Shown here piece after piece: positions 7,291 to 13,341 of a stretch of DNA of 22,412 nt. Position 1 is the stretch's first letter; each line of letters starts with the position of its first letter. A program made the translations under genes and the position numbers. This stretch comes from a virus. The stretch is from positions 1 through 22,412 of IMG/VR virus record IMGVR_UViG_3300033886_000028; one strand, given 5' to 3'. Under the pieces are notes generated by a model that searched no databases, was not told the DNA's origin, and saw only the letters and a program-made list of their open reading frames with translations.

Positions 7291-9092
7291 CTGCGGCGTC
7301 TCCTCGGTTGTTCTAGTGTCGTCCAGCATCTGCACCTGACATGCGCAGGTGGCAGATCATCCCAGCCATCGCCTTGCTCGCGCCCATCGCGCGGCGCACA
7401 GATTGGGCACACGCGCTCGTCAGCAGCAGTGCGCCACACGTGGACGAGCGATAGGCCGGACTCGTCAAGTATCTGCCGCGCGATGTCAGTTCCTTGCGAG
7501 TAAGCGCGCGTGACCTCAGTTGTGGCAATCATCTCCGCGCGCTGCGGGCCGAACATGCGTGCAATTCGGTCAACAAGCATATTGCGCGTCCAGCCCTCGG
7601 CGCGAGAGCGAGTGAATAGCTCGCTGAGCCGCTTTCTCGTGGTCTCGTTGATTCCGCGAACAAGCTCGTAGCTGTAGTCCTTTGCCCAGCGCGAGGCAAA
7701 GTCGTACGCACGCTCCACATCAGCAAAGGCCGCAGAAGACAGCATCGCAGCAGTAGCTTGGTCAATGGCAACAGCGAGCAACAAGGACTCAGCATAAGCG
7801 CGCGCTTGCTTCTCGAAGCCCTGCTCATCGTAGCTTAAATCGTCAAGCGAGATTGAGTCATCAAGGACTTGCAGCATCTGCGCAGCGAGTTGCTCGCGTT
7901 CGCGGTCGAGTGGCGGATCAACGCGACGCGCCTTCGCTTCGACAAATCGCGCGAAGGCAAACGGCGAATGGCCAAGGTCAGCGAGTGACCTAATCGCGCG
8001 AACCCACGAATCCGGCAGATCGCGCGGAGAGAAATCGGCAAGAGTCGTCTTGCGCGCCTCGCTCTTGCGTCGCCACTGGTCGAGTTCGCGAAGCGCAGAT
8101 TGCGTCGCAATGTCAACCGGCTGCTCCGTCTCGAACCCCAGCATCTGGCGCGCTTCTTCGCGCGTCACAAGGCCGGCCTGATATAGGTCAATCACGCTCT
8201 TGCGCTGTGCACCTACGTCCTCGGCCAGCGCCTCAATATCGTCGTAGTTGATTGCCAGACCTAAGGCTTCTGCGATCAACTCCGCGTCTGGCAGCACCGT
8301 GTCGCGCCAGAAAGAGATGCGGTGCTCAGCAGCGGTGGCGTAGTTTGCGGCATCGGTCAACATGGTCACGGGGACACCGAATGCCGCGCTGATGCGCCTT
8401 AACGCCATCTCGTCAACCTGTGACATGGCGAGCTTATCCAGCGCCGGGATATCCAGTGGCTTGATTTGCATGTTGCGCCTGAGCACCAGCGCTCGCCATG
8501 CATTGCGCACGCCAGACGTGAGACGCTGCCACGTCGTGCGCAAGGCTTCGGCATCTGCGTCGGTCATCGCGCCTTCCTCTGGCGTGATGATGAGTGGTGG
8601 AAGCGCGCCCTGCTCGAAGAAGGCGCGCGTGAACTGCTCAGCAGCCAGCGCGGTAGCTGCGCTGGTCTCGGCTATCTTCAGTGGCGCAAGACCAGGCCCG
8701 ATGTCACTCGATGGAGACCAGGTGTGAGCGTATATGACCTGGTCGGGCGAGTAGCGGCGCGAGAACTGGCCGTTCTGCCAGATGTGCGCAGTGATTCCCC
8801 TTATCGCGTCCCCTTCCACGCGCATCGCGGTCGGGTTGAGCACGCGCATGGTCGCGCGCTCAACCCAAAACGCGCCAGCCACGCACAGGGAAGTCTCGCA
8901 GAGATAGAACAAGCGCGACGGAAGTGGCGCTAGCTCTCCGTCGCGCAGGAAGGTAAGCGAGGCCACGGCGTTTGCCCGTAGGGTGATGCATCGCATGACG
9001 TAGGCGTGCAAAGAGTGCGCCTGTGAGCGCGTCACGTAGCCCACAGCGTCAATCGCTTTGGTCGCCCCGTACGCCGTCTTGATGGTCACCAT
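7287..9092 (-). CDS. Portal protein fused to MuF-type minor head protein
   Basis: I chose the ATG at 9092, which gives 601 residues and a 7-nt overlap with terL; a GTG at 9143 is also in frame. Residues 1-~330 are an HK97-type portal: AYVMRCITLRANAVASLTFL, a Pro/Tyr-rich crown region (RRYSPDQVIYAHTWSP), GPGLAPLKIAE, and a clip/stem section ending in RRISAAFGVPVTMLTDAANY. Residues ~460-601 are a MuF/SPP1 gp7-like domain. It includes GPQRAEMIATTEVTRAYSQG and ends with a Cys cluster, CPIC (562-565) and CRC (587-589), around PPAHVRCRCW, which probably binds zinc. The portal forms the dodecameric DNA gate; MuF proteins are minor internal head proteins, some ejected with DNA. Most phages encode them separately. 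Confidence 0.92.
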   Translation of the reverse strand: MVTIKTAYGATKAIDAVGYVTRSQAHSLHAYVMRCITLRANAVASLTFLRDGELAPLPSRLFYLCETSLCVAGAFWVERATMRVLNPTAMRVEGDAIRGITAHIWQNGQFSRRYSPDQVIYAHTWSPSSDIGPGLAPLKIAETSAATALAAEQFTRAFFEQGALPPLIITPEEGAMTDADAEALRTTWQRLTSGVRNAWRALVLRRNMQIKPLDIPALDKLAMSQVDEMALRRISAAFGVPVTMLTDAANYATAAEHRISFWRDTVLPDAELIAEALGLAINYDDIEALAEDVGAQRKSVIDLYQAGLVTREEARQMLGFETEQPVDIATQSALRELDQWRRKSEARKTTLADFSPRDLPDSWVRAIRSLADLGHSPFAFARFVEAKARRVDPPLDREREQLAAQMLQVLDDSISLDDLSYDEQGFEKQARAYAESLLLAVAIDQATAAMLSSAAFADVERAYDFASRWAKDYSYELVRGINETTRKRLSELFTRSRAEGWTRNMLVDRIARMFGPQRAEMIATTEVTRAYSQGTDIARQILDESGLSLVHVWRTAADERVCPICAPRDGREQGDGWDDLPPAHVRCRCWTTLEQPRRRRR

Positions 9093-10270
9093 ATCGCTTC
9101 GGCAATCGCTCCACTCCTGCCGGCGGCGCGCGAGTAAACCCACGCGATGGATATCACGCAGTCATCGTGCATTCCGGCTGGCGCGGAGTACTCGTACGTG
9201 CCATCCTTGCGCCGTCGCTGTGAGAACTGCTCAAGCTCCGTCAGCACGTAGTCATCGTCCGGCAAAACAATATCACCGCGCTCAATCGCCCACGCCAGCC
9301 GCTCAATGATCGCGCGCTTTGTGCTGGCCGTAGTCGTCGCGCCCAGCACCGGCACACCTTGAGCTGCAAGATAATCCATGACCGGCGCGCCCGCAGCGTT
9401 CTGCTCAACGACGACCTCTGCGGCCTGGTATTCGCGAGTGATCTGCGCGATGCGCTGAACGGTGCGCGTGTAATCCTCGTGTCGCCAGCGTTCCACCTTC
9501 AGCACGGCTGATTGACCAATGTCGAACACAGCCACGGCGGTGTAGTCCTCATCGCGTCCTATATCCACGCCGAGTGCGAACGGGCCGCGCGCCTCAACGG
9601 CGCGCACACACGCGCGAACGCCGCGGAACACCCCGCCGGCTTCATCCACAAACTCAGCAAGCCACTCTTGCCGGTAGGTGCGCTCGCTCACGAGCTGGCG
9701 CGCACGCTCAGCGGCCTCGTGAATGGTCGGCAATGGGTTATCAGTGCTCGGCGCGCGCCATGCTGCGCCTTCCTGCCGGCATCGCTCGAACTCGCGCCAG
9801 AACCAGTTGCGACCGCGCGGTGTACTGATGAGCATCGCGCACCCTCGGCGATCAGCAAGTGTCGGCATGAGCACGTCATACCAGACGCGCTCGTCCATCA
9901 GCGCAGCCTCATCCACAATTACTAGATCAAACGCTTCGCCGCGGATGGAATCTGGCGAGTCGGCAGAGTACACGCTGAGAGAACCACCGCTCGGAAACTC
10001 GATGGTTCGCTCAGCGCGTCGGATGCGCAAGCGGTCTGCTACCGGCGCGGTCATGCGTTCTGCAAGTCGCCACAACGGGCGCGAGTTGCGGTACGTTGGT
10101 GCAACCCACGCGACTGCGCCGCCATGCGCTGCGCAAGACAGCGCAAGGCTGCCAGCCATGACGGTTTTACCCCATCGTCTGCCAGCGCAAACGACCTTAG
10201 TCAGCGCTGGACTCAGAGCTATCGCCGTCTGGTCTCGCCGCAATCGCGGCAGCAGCAGCGTAGTAGTCAT
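9086..10270 (-). CDS. Terminase large subunit (TerL)
   Basis: This is the packaging ATPase-nuclease, 394 residues from the ATG at 10270 (an ATG at 10297 is possible). The ATPase domain has Walker A AGRRWGKT (29-36), Walker B LVIVDEAAL (Asp120-Glu121) and the coupling motif ISTPRG (~148). The RNase H-like nuclease domain has its three acidic positions: Asp236 in GVDIGRDEDYTAV, Glu289 in VVVEQNAAG and Asp369/Asp370 in MHDDCVISIAW. All motifs needed for activity are present. It cuts the concatemer, docks on the portal and pumps DNA into the prohead. It overlaps the terS frame by at least 74 nt, far more than the 4-nt overlaps elsewhere in this operon. Confidence 0.96.
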   Translation of the reverse strand: MTTTLLLPRLRRDQTAIALSPALTKVVCAGRRWGKTVMAGSLALSCAAHGGAVAWVAPTYRNSRPLWRLAERMTAPVADRLRIRRAERTIEFPSGGSLSVYSADSPDSIRGEAFDLVIVDEAALMDERVWYDVLMPTLADRRGCAMLISTPRGRNWFWREFERCRQEGAAWRAPSTDNPLPTIHEAAERARQLVSERTYRQEWLAEFVDEAGGVFRGVRACVRAVEARGPFALGVDIGRDEDYTAVAVFDIGQSAVLKVERWRHEDYTRTVQRIAQITREYQAAEVVVEQNAAGAPVMDYLAAQGVPVLGATTTASTKRAIIERLAWAIERGDIVLPDDDYVLTELEQFSQRRRKDGTYEYSAPAGMHDDCVISIAWVYSRAAGRSGAIAEAIW

Positions 10271-10625
10271 ACGCGCGAACCTGAATCGGGGCACCATCGC
10301 GCCCACTCACTTCCACCCTGTCAGGCACTTTGCCGTAAGCGACCTCAAGCAACAACTGAGCGAAGCGCGGGCTGCGCATCGCAGTGCGTAAGATGATCTC
10401 GACGTTCGTCGCTATGTGGCCGTCAATGACGATGGGCTGCCCGTCCGCACCCTTCGCCGGCTCGCTGAGAATCGAGATGGCAAGCCGGCGAAGCTGGTCA
10501 AAGTTGCGGGGGCGGCCCTTGCGATTTATGCGAGGGTCGCCTTTGACGAATCCCTTGCCCGTAATTCCGCCGGGCTTTTTTCCTGCGTTGTTCTCGGTTG
10601 TATTACTACGTGTCCCGTCGCTCAT
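10197..10625 (-). CDS. Probable terminase small subunit (DUF5681-like)
   Basis: This 142-residue protein lies immediately upstream of terL. Residues ~24-40 (GFVKGDPRINRKGRPRNFDQ) carry the 'F..G....N.KGRPR' signature of DUF5681-type proteins found beside phage terminases. A helical middle (RRLAISILSEPAKG) and the segment RSPRFAQLLLEVAYGKVPDR follow, typical of these small subunits. The C-terminus is Ala- and Ser-rich (YYAAAAAIAARPDGDSSESS). The family recognises the packaging site and stimulates TerL. The ATG at 10625 follows the upstream stop by 5 nt, and no strong SD is visible, so translation may be coupled to the gene before it. Confidence 0.75.
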   Translation of the reverse strand: MSDGTRSNTTENNAGKKPGGITGKGFVKGDPRINRKGRPRNFDQLRRLAISILSEPAKGADGQPIVIDGHIATNVEIILRTAMRSPRFAQLLLEVAYGKVPDRVEVSGRDGAPIQVRAYDYYAAAAAIAARPDGDSSESSAD

Positions 10626-10630
10626 TTGAG

Positions 10631-10819
10631 CTACTTCGCCCTGAACGACTCCATCGCCTGCTCCAGCAACTCAAACGCGCGCTGGTGACGCTCCAGGTCA
10701 CGCTTGAGTGCCTGAATCTCGTTGCGCAGCGCGCGAATCTCCGCGGCCTGCTTGGCCGTCACCGCGGCCAACAGCACAGCAGAGACGGCAAACAGCGCAG
10801 AGAAGGCGTCCATGCGCAT
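10631..10819 (-). CDS. Small membrane protein with coiled-coil tail
   Basis: This 62-residue protein has one N-terminal hydrophobic helix (residues ~4-22, AFSALFAVSAVLLAAVTAKQ). A strongly heptad-like charged helix follows to the end (EIRALRNEIQALKRDLERHQ, then RAFELLEQAMESFRAK). It follows the holin-like gene with its ATG directly after the stop (TGAATG), so the two are probably translated together. The second Met at 10813 is an alternative start. A single-pass, coiled-coil topology beside a holin suggests a lysis accessory role, for example an antiholin or an i-spanin-like protein, but there is no direct evidence and no partner o-spanin is visible. Confidence 0.7.
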   Translation of the reverse strand: MRMDAFSALFAVSAVLLAAVTAKQAAEIRALRNEIQALKRDLERHQRAFELLEQAMESFRAK

Positions 10820-11173
10820 TCAGTGGTCTTTCTTCAGGAACTTAGCTAAGTTCTCCGGCAGCGGTATGCCTAGCTCATGAAGGCTGGAGACGATGCGACC
10901 AATCAGCGACGCTTCGATGATGATCCAGGTCGCGGTGGCCACGGCCTGCAGCCCAAGCTCATCCGCGGCGATACGAATGCTGGTGTATGCGACGACGTAA
11001 GGCAGCAGATGACGCCACAGGAAGTTCGCCAGCGCAGGCAAGTGGAAGTCGTCGTTGCGGATGCTGGCAGCGACAGCGAGTGCGGTGTTGACCAAGATTG
11101 ACGCGGCGATGAACTGCACCTCAGGCAGTTCGGCGATGTATCTGAGAAAGGTCTGCACCTGTACGATGTCCAT
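10820..11173 (-). CDS. Putative holin (three-helix phage membrane protein)
   Basis: This 117-residue protein has three hydrophobic segments: residues ~19-38 (QFIAASILVNTALAVAASI), ~51-70 (FLWRHLLPYVVAYTSIRIAA) and ~76-97 (AVATATWIIIEASLIGRIVS). A short basic tail (LAKFLKKDH) ends it. The pattern 'ALAVAA.IR...F.LPALA.FLW...LPYVVAY' is shared with many phage-encoded holin-type proteins of 100-130 residues. Holins permeabilise the host inner membrane at the end of infection. No endolysin is in this window, so lysis assignment rests on topology. The ATG has no SD; a -10-like TACAAT lies 6 nt upstream, suggesting a leaderless mRNA. Confidence 0.7.
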   Translation of the reverse strand: MDIVQVQTFLRYIAELPEVQFIAASILVNTALAVAASIRNDDFHLPALANFLWRHLLPYVVAYTSIRIAADELGLQAVATATWIIIEASLIGRIVSSLHELGIPLPENLAKFLKKDH

Positions 11174-11179
11174 GCCCTG

Positions 11180-11199
11180 ATTGTACCTGTATTACAGGT
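11180..11199 (-). promoter_or_regulatory. Leaderless promoter with overlapping 15-nt palindrome (holin operon)
   Basis: On the minus strand TACAAT (11185-11180) is followed by exactly 6 nt and the ATG of the holin-like gene, so transcription should begin at the start codon. The palindrome ACCTGTAATACAGGT (11199-11185; 7-nt arms around one base) abuts the -10 and covers most of the usual -35/-10 spacer. No convincing -35 is visible. The palindrome is a good operator candidate for a dimeric activator or repressor controlling late genes. Confidence 0.6.
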
Positions 11200-11202
11200 G
11201 GA

Positions 11203-12057
11203 CTATGGCTCAACGTCAAGCGAGAACTCGGCTACGAGCCTACGTGGGGTACGCGTGACGGTCAAGCGCCCCCATACGCAACCGTAGACGCGCGGCGGCT
11301 TGCCAGTGCGCGCGGAGTAACCACGGTCGGCGTAGTCGTCGAGATACGAAGGGCAGCGGATATGCCAGGTGTGCGAGCGGCGCGGTATGCCGCTTCCAGA
11401 TAGTTCTTCGCGCGCGACCGGCAGGACGTAGCAGTCGTGCGTGTGTCCCTGCACGATTACATCAGCCGAGATGTAGCTCTGCATGCGCCGGGTGTCCAGC
11501 GTGCCGAAGCTCATCATCGCGCCTGAACCGCTCCCGTGAGAGTAACGCAGCGTGAGCGTGCCAACGCGCGGGGTGCTGGTATGCACCGTCAAGCGAACCC
11601 AGCCGGCGTACGGCATCGCAACGCACTGCGAACCGCGCTCGCGTAACGCAGCAGCCATGCGGTCAGTGAGCGACGTGCCGTAGTGACGCAGCACGCTTTG
11701 CTCGTGGTTGCCCGTCGCCAGCATCGCAAAGTGGCCAGCGTAGGGCGCGTAGCGCTCAACGGCGCGGTTAACGAGCGCATCGAAGTACTCATCGCGCTTG
11801 TATTGGTCAGCGAGGCCGGAGTAAGACGCGCGCGGGTCACCTTTGCCCTGCATCGCATCGAACAAGTCGCCGAAGTCCAGGATGATGGCGTTTCGCTCAC
11901 GCGCAAGCTCAAGGTGGCGCGTCTCAAGCGGGGTTCGCTGGGCAGGGTGGTCGTGGTGGCGGTCAGAAGAGAGCAGCAGATAAATCTCTTCGTCCCGGCG
12001 CAGGGTAACGTCAATCAGAAGTACGTCTGGTGCACGCCGGCGTAAGGACCAGTGCAC
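11203..12057 (-). CDS. Calcineurin-like metallophosphoesterase
   Basis: This 284-residue protein starts at a GTG. It shows the metallophosphoesterase metal ligands in order: D-x-H in LLSSDRHHDHP (Asp32, His34), GDLFDAM (Asp64, Asp67), GNHE (116-119), His in RYSHGSGSG (~173) and GHTHD (204-208). The family uses two metal ions to hydrolyse phosphoesters; substrates range from nucleic acids to nucleotides and proteins. Phage members are usually of unknown substrate, with roles proposed in DNA metabolism or RNA end repair. The gene stands alone between hairpins and lies just upstream of the holin-like gene on the same strand. No SD is present; TATAAT 6 nt before the GTG points to a leaderless transcript. 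Confidence 0.88.
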   Translation of the reverse strand: MHWSLRRRAPDVLLIDVTLRRDEEIYLLLSSDRHHDHPAQRTPLETRHLELARERNAIILDFGDLFDAMQGKGDPRASYSGLADQYKRDEYFDALVNRAVERYAPYAGHFAMLATGNHEQSVLRHYGTSLTDRMAAALRERGSQCVAMPYAGWVRLTVHTSTPRVGTLTLRYSHGSGSGAMMSFGTLDTRRMQSYISADVIVQGHTHDCYVLPVAREELSGSGIPRRSHTWHIRCPSYLDDYADRGYSARTGKPPRVYGCVWGRLTVTRTPRRLVAEFSLDVEP

Positions 12058-12063
12058 GCGGGG

Positions 12064-12069
12064 ATTATA
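12064..12069 (-). promoter_or_regulatory. Leaderless promoter -10 (metallophosphoesterase)
   Basis: A perfect TATAAT on the minus strand is followed by CCCCGC and then the GTG start at 12057. A start site at the usual distance would coincide with the start codon. No matching -35 is seen, because its position falls inside the hairpin at 12083-12112. Confidence 0.6.
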
Positions 12070-12082
12070 TCTGCCAGAAACA

Positions 12083-12112
12083 GCGAACCGCCCGGTAGCA
12101 CGGGCGGTTCGC
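12083..12112. terminator. 12-bp perfect hairpin, likely terminator of the nuclease gene
   Basis: The arms GCGAACCGCCCG and CGGGCGGTTCGC are fully complementary, with a 6-nt loop. It stands 33 nt after the stop of the DUF559-like gene. On the minus strand it is followed by TGTTTCT, a weak U-tract, so it could stop that transcript. On the plus strand it is followed by GAAGGAGGAACAG and an ATG (12129), the same arrangement as the hairpin-SD cassettes in the plus operon. Confidence 0.55.
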
Positions 12113-12144
12113 CGCGAAGGAGGAACAGATGAGCCGACGCAATG

Positions 12145-12459
12145 TTAATCGAGACGCTCTCCAGCGTCAAGTAGAGCGCATAAATCGCGCTCCAGCTGAC
12201 CAAGCTGATGCGGCGCGTAGCGCAGCACGCGCCAACCGAGCACGACCGCGCGGTTGTATTTCTCCAGGTCTGCGAGATAGCCGACCGGTCGCACGTGCCG
12301 GCCACGAATCCACACGCCACCTTCGATCTCGACGGCGATCTTCAGGCTCGGCCATGCAAAGTCGAATCGCCATCGACGTTCGGGGTCGAAGCGGTACTCG
12401 CATTCAGGCGCGGGCAGGCCGAGCTTGTGGGCGATGGATGAGAGTTTGGCGAAGGACAC
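12145..12459 (-). CDS. DUF559/Vsr-like PD-(D/E)XK endonuclease
   Basis: This 104-residue protein has the compact restriction-like core RRWRFDFAWPSLKIAVEIEG, with Asp (in RFDFA) and the E-x-E pair (VEIEGG) in the correct spacing for a PD-(D/E)XK site. GYLADLEKYNRAVVLGWRVL follows, the conserved helix-strand of DUF559/Vsr-type nucleases. In phages such single-domain enzymes are often thought to act as nicking endonucleases or junction resolvases before packaging; that role is inferred. The only in-frame start downstream of a stop is GTG at 12459. It has no SD, but TATACT lies 6 nt upstream. The gene is isolated between two hairpins, so it is probably its own transcription unit. Confidence 0.85.
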   Translation of the reverse strand: MSFAKLSSIAHKLGLPAPECEYRFDPERRWRFDFAWPSLKIAVEIEGGVWIRGRHVRPVGYLADLEKYNRAVVLGWRVLRYAPHQLGQLERDLCALLDAGERLD

Positions 12460-12465
12460 GGGGGC

Positions 12466-12471
12466 AGTATA
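12466..12471 (-). promoter_or_regulatory. Leaderless promoter -10 (DUF559-like nuclease)
   Basis: TATACT on the minus strand is followed by GCCCCC and the GTG start of the nuclease gene. It shares the -10, 6-nt spacer and start codon geometry with the units starting at 11173, 12057 and 13071. The expected -35 position overlaps the terminator arm at 12486-12516. Confidence 0.55.
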
Positions 12472-12485
12472 TCAGCGGGGAAAAA

Positions 12486-12516
12486 CAAAAGAGGCCGCTG
12501 ACCGCGGCCTATTTTG
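12486..12516. terminator. Bidirectional intrinsic terminator
   Basis: The stem AGGCCGC / GCGGCCT (12492-12498 and 12504-12510, loop of 5) is extended by CAAAA / TTTTG after one mismatch. On the minus strand it is followed by CTTTTGTTTTT, a good U-tract; on the plus strand by ATTTTG. It should stop minus transcripts arriving from the replication side before the nuclease promoter. Confidence 0.8.
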
Positions 12517-12710
12517 CACAAGGCAGGCAGGAGACTTCCTGGACACTCCCGGCGGCCGGCAGGGCAGACGGCGGAGCAGCCGGCCGGATGTCCCCGGCTG
12601 GATGCCACCAGCTGGAGACACCGGCTTCAAAAACCGGACCTTATAAACCCGTTTGGGGATAACCGGTGTTATCGAGATAACCCTTCCCAAAAAGCGAGAG
12701 GTGGTGCAAG
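12517..12710. other. Non-coding GC-rich inverted-repeat region with GATAAC operator candidate
   Basis: I see no convincing gene here. It contains an 8-bp inverted repeat (CGGCCGGC 12553-12560 / GCCGGCCG 12579-12586) and a TTATAA at 12641. Three half-sites follow: GATAAC (12658), GTTATC (12668) and GATAAC (12676), so two overlapping palindromes cover 12658-12681. These stand 30 nt before the plus-strand RHH-like gene and are probably its operator. An SD-like GAGAGGTGG follows. Confidence 0.55.
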
Positions 12711-12917
12711 ATGAAGGGCATGAGACAGATGACAATCAACCTTGAACCTGCCGAGAAGCTGGCACTCGCCCACCTTGCCCGGCGCGAGCGGCGCAACCCC
12801 CGCGACCAGGCCGCATTACTGATTCGCATGAAGCTTATCGAGTTAGGCGTGCTGCAAGATGAACCTATGGATTGCATCCGTTCGAGCTCACAAAAGCAGG
12901 AAGCTGGGCATGGTTAG
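12711..12917 (+). CDS. Small ribbon-helix-helix-like protein A
   Basis: This 68-residue protein has its core at residues ~7-50: a strand (MTINLEP), a helix AEKLALAHLARRERRNPRDQ, and a second helix AALLIRMKLIELGVL. That is the order of a minimal ribbon-helix-helix DNA-binding domain. The tail (DEPMDCIRSSSQKQEAGHG) is polar. The core aligns with the protein at 13071 without gaps (LARRERRNPRDQAALLIR against LAKANRRHPKHEGALIIT), so the two are paralogues. An AGGTGG SD stands 6 nt before the ATG. The likely role is a phage transcriptional regulator, perhaps acting on the GATAAC repeats upstream; this is inference. Confidence 0.6.
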   Translation: MKGMRQMTINLEPAEKLALAHLARRERRNPRDQAALLIRMKLIELGVLQDEPMDCIRSSSQKQEAGHG

Positions 12918-12937
12918 TCGCTCCGTGTAAAGCACCC

Positions 12938-12979
12938 CCCCGGCTGCCGTGACTTTTGGGACAGGCGCGGCAGCCGGGG
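12938..12979. repeat. 12-bp perfect inverted repeat (hairpin) after RHH-like gene A
   Basis: The arms CCCCGGCTGCCG (12938-12949) and CGGCAGCCGGGG (12968-12979) pair perfectly around an 18-nt loop. There is no U-tract on either side. It follows the stop of the gene ending at 12917 by 20 nt, so it may end or protect that mRNA. Confidence 0.6.
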
Positions 12980-13035
12980 CAGCAAATTCCCAGCAGAGAG
13001 AGCGTAAAAGTATCAAAAGTCTAAACTTTCTGGTC

Positions 13036-13064
13036 TTGATTCAGCGCCGGCGGTGGTGTAATCT
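13036..13064 (+). promoter_or_regulatory. Leaderless promoter of RHH-like gene B
   Basis: TTGATT (13036-13041) and TAATCT (13059-13064) are 17 bp apart, an ideal sigma-70 spacing. The ATG starts only 6 nt after the -10 and no SD is present. An inverted repeat AAAGT-ctaa-ACTTT starts at 13017, just before the -35, and may be an operator. Confidence 0.65.
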
Positions 13065-13070
13065 TTAGGC

Positions 13071-13265
13071 ATGCGACTAGTGTATGTTGCTCTTGACCCA
13101 GAAGCCATTGAGGCATTGGTTCGGTTGGCAAAGGCCAACCGCCGACATCCGAAGCACGAAGGCGCTTTAATCATCACGCGCTATCTGCAGGAACAGGGAT
13201 TGCTCAAGGGTGATAACCAGCCCCAGCCCATACAACATAACTTAGAACGCACAGAAGACTCGTAG
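13071..13265 (+). CDS. Small ribbon-helix-helix-like protein B
   Basis: This 64-residue protein starts MRLVYVALDPEAIEALVRLA and continues KANRRHPKHEGALIITRYLQ: a strand followed by two helices, as in Arc/MetJ-type folds. It is the clear paralogue of the protein encoded at 12711, with about one third of core residues identical. The tail (GDNQPQPIQHNLERTEDS) is polar and unrelated to that of the first. The two genes lie in the same direction 150 nt apart, with different upstream palindromes, so each may bind a different operator. The start is fixed by the leaderless promoter geometry. Probably a repressor; the target is unknown. Confidence 0.6.
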   Translation: MRLVYVALDPEAIEALVRLAKANRRHPKHEGALIITRYLQEQGLLKGDNQPQPIQHNLERTEDS

Positions 13266-13286
13266 AGCCGCGTTTTGGTGGTTAGG

Positions 13287-13300
13287 GGTATCTGGATACC
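13287..13300. repeat. Palindrome in the convergent intergenic gap
   Basis: GGTATC-TG-GATACC lies between the stop of RHH-like gene B (plus strand) and the stop of the zinc-ribbon gene (minus strand). There is no U-tract, so termination is uncertain. The rest of 13266-13341 shows only GGCC-rich sequence. Confidence 0.35.
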
Positions 13301-13341
13301 TGTGGCGGCCAAACGAGGCCGGGAAACACGCTCTGGATGCG

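Noticed and set aside
9093-9143. Longer portal protein from GTG 9143
   Set aside because: It would overlap terL by 58 nt. The ATG at 9092 gives a short overlap as elsewhere, though no strong SD favours either.
12129-12662. A 177-residue plus-strand frame with a good SD
   Set aside because: It is antisense to the clear DUF559-like gene and Arg/Ser-rich like a shadow frame. I kept only the SD-hairpin cassette as a finding.
12600-12690. A possible tRNA (tRNA-Sec-like CTTCAAAA loop flanked by CCGG)
   Set aside because: There is no acceptor stem partner for the 3' CCCTTCCC, no TTCRA T-loop and the D arm is missing. The repeats fit an operator region better.
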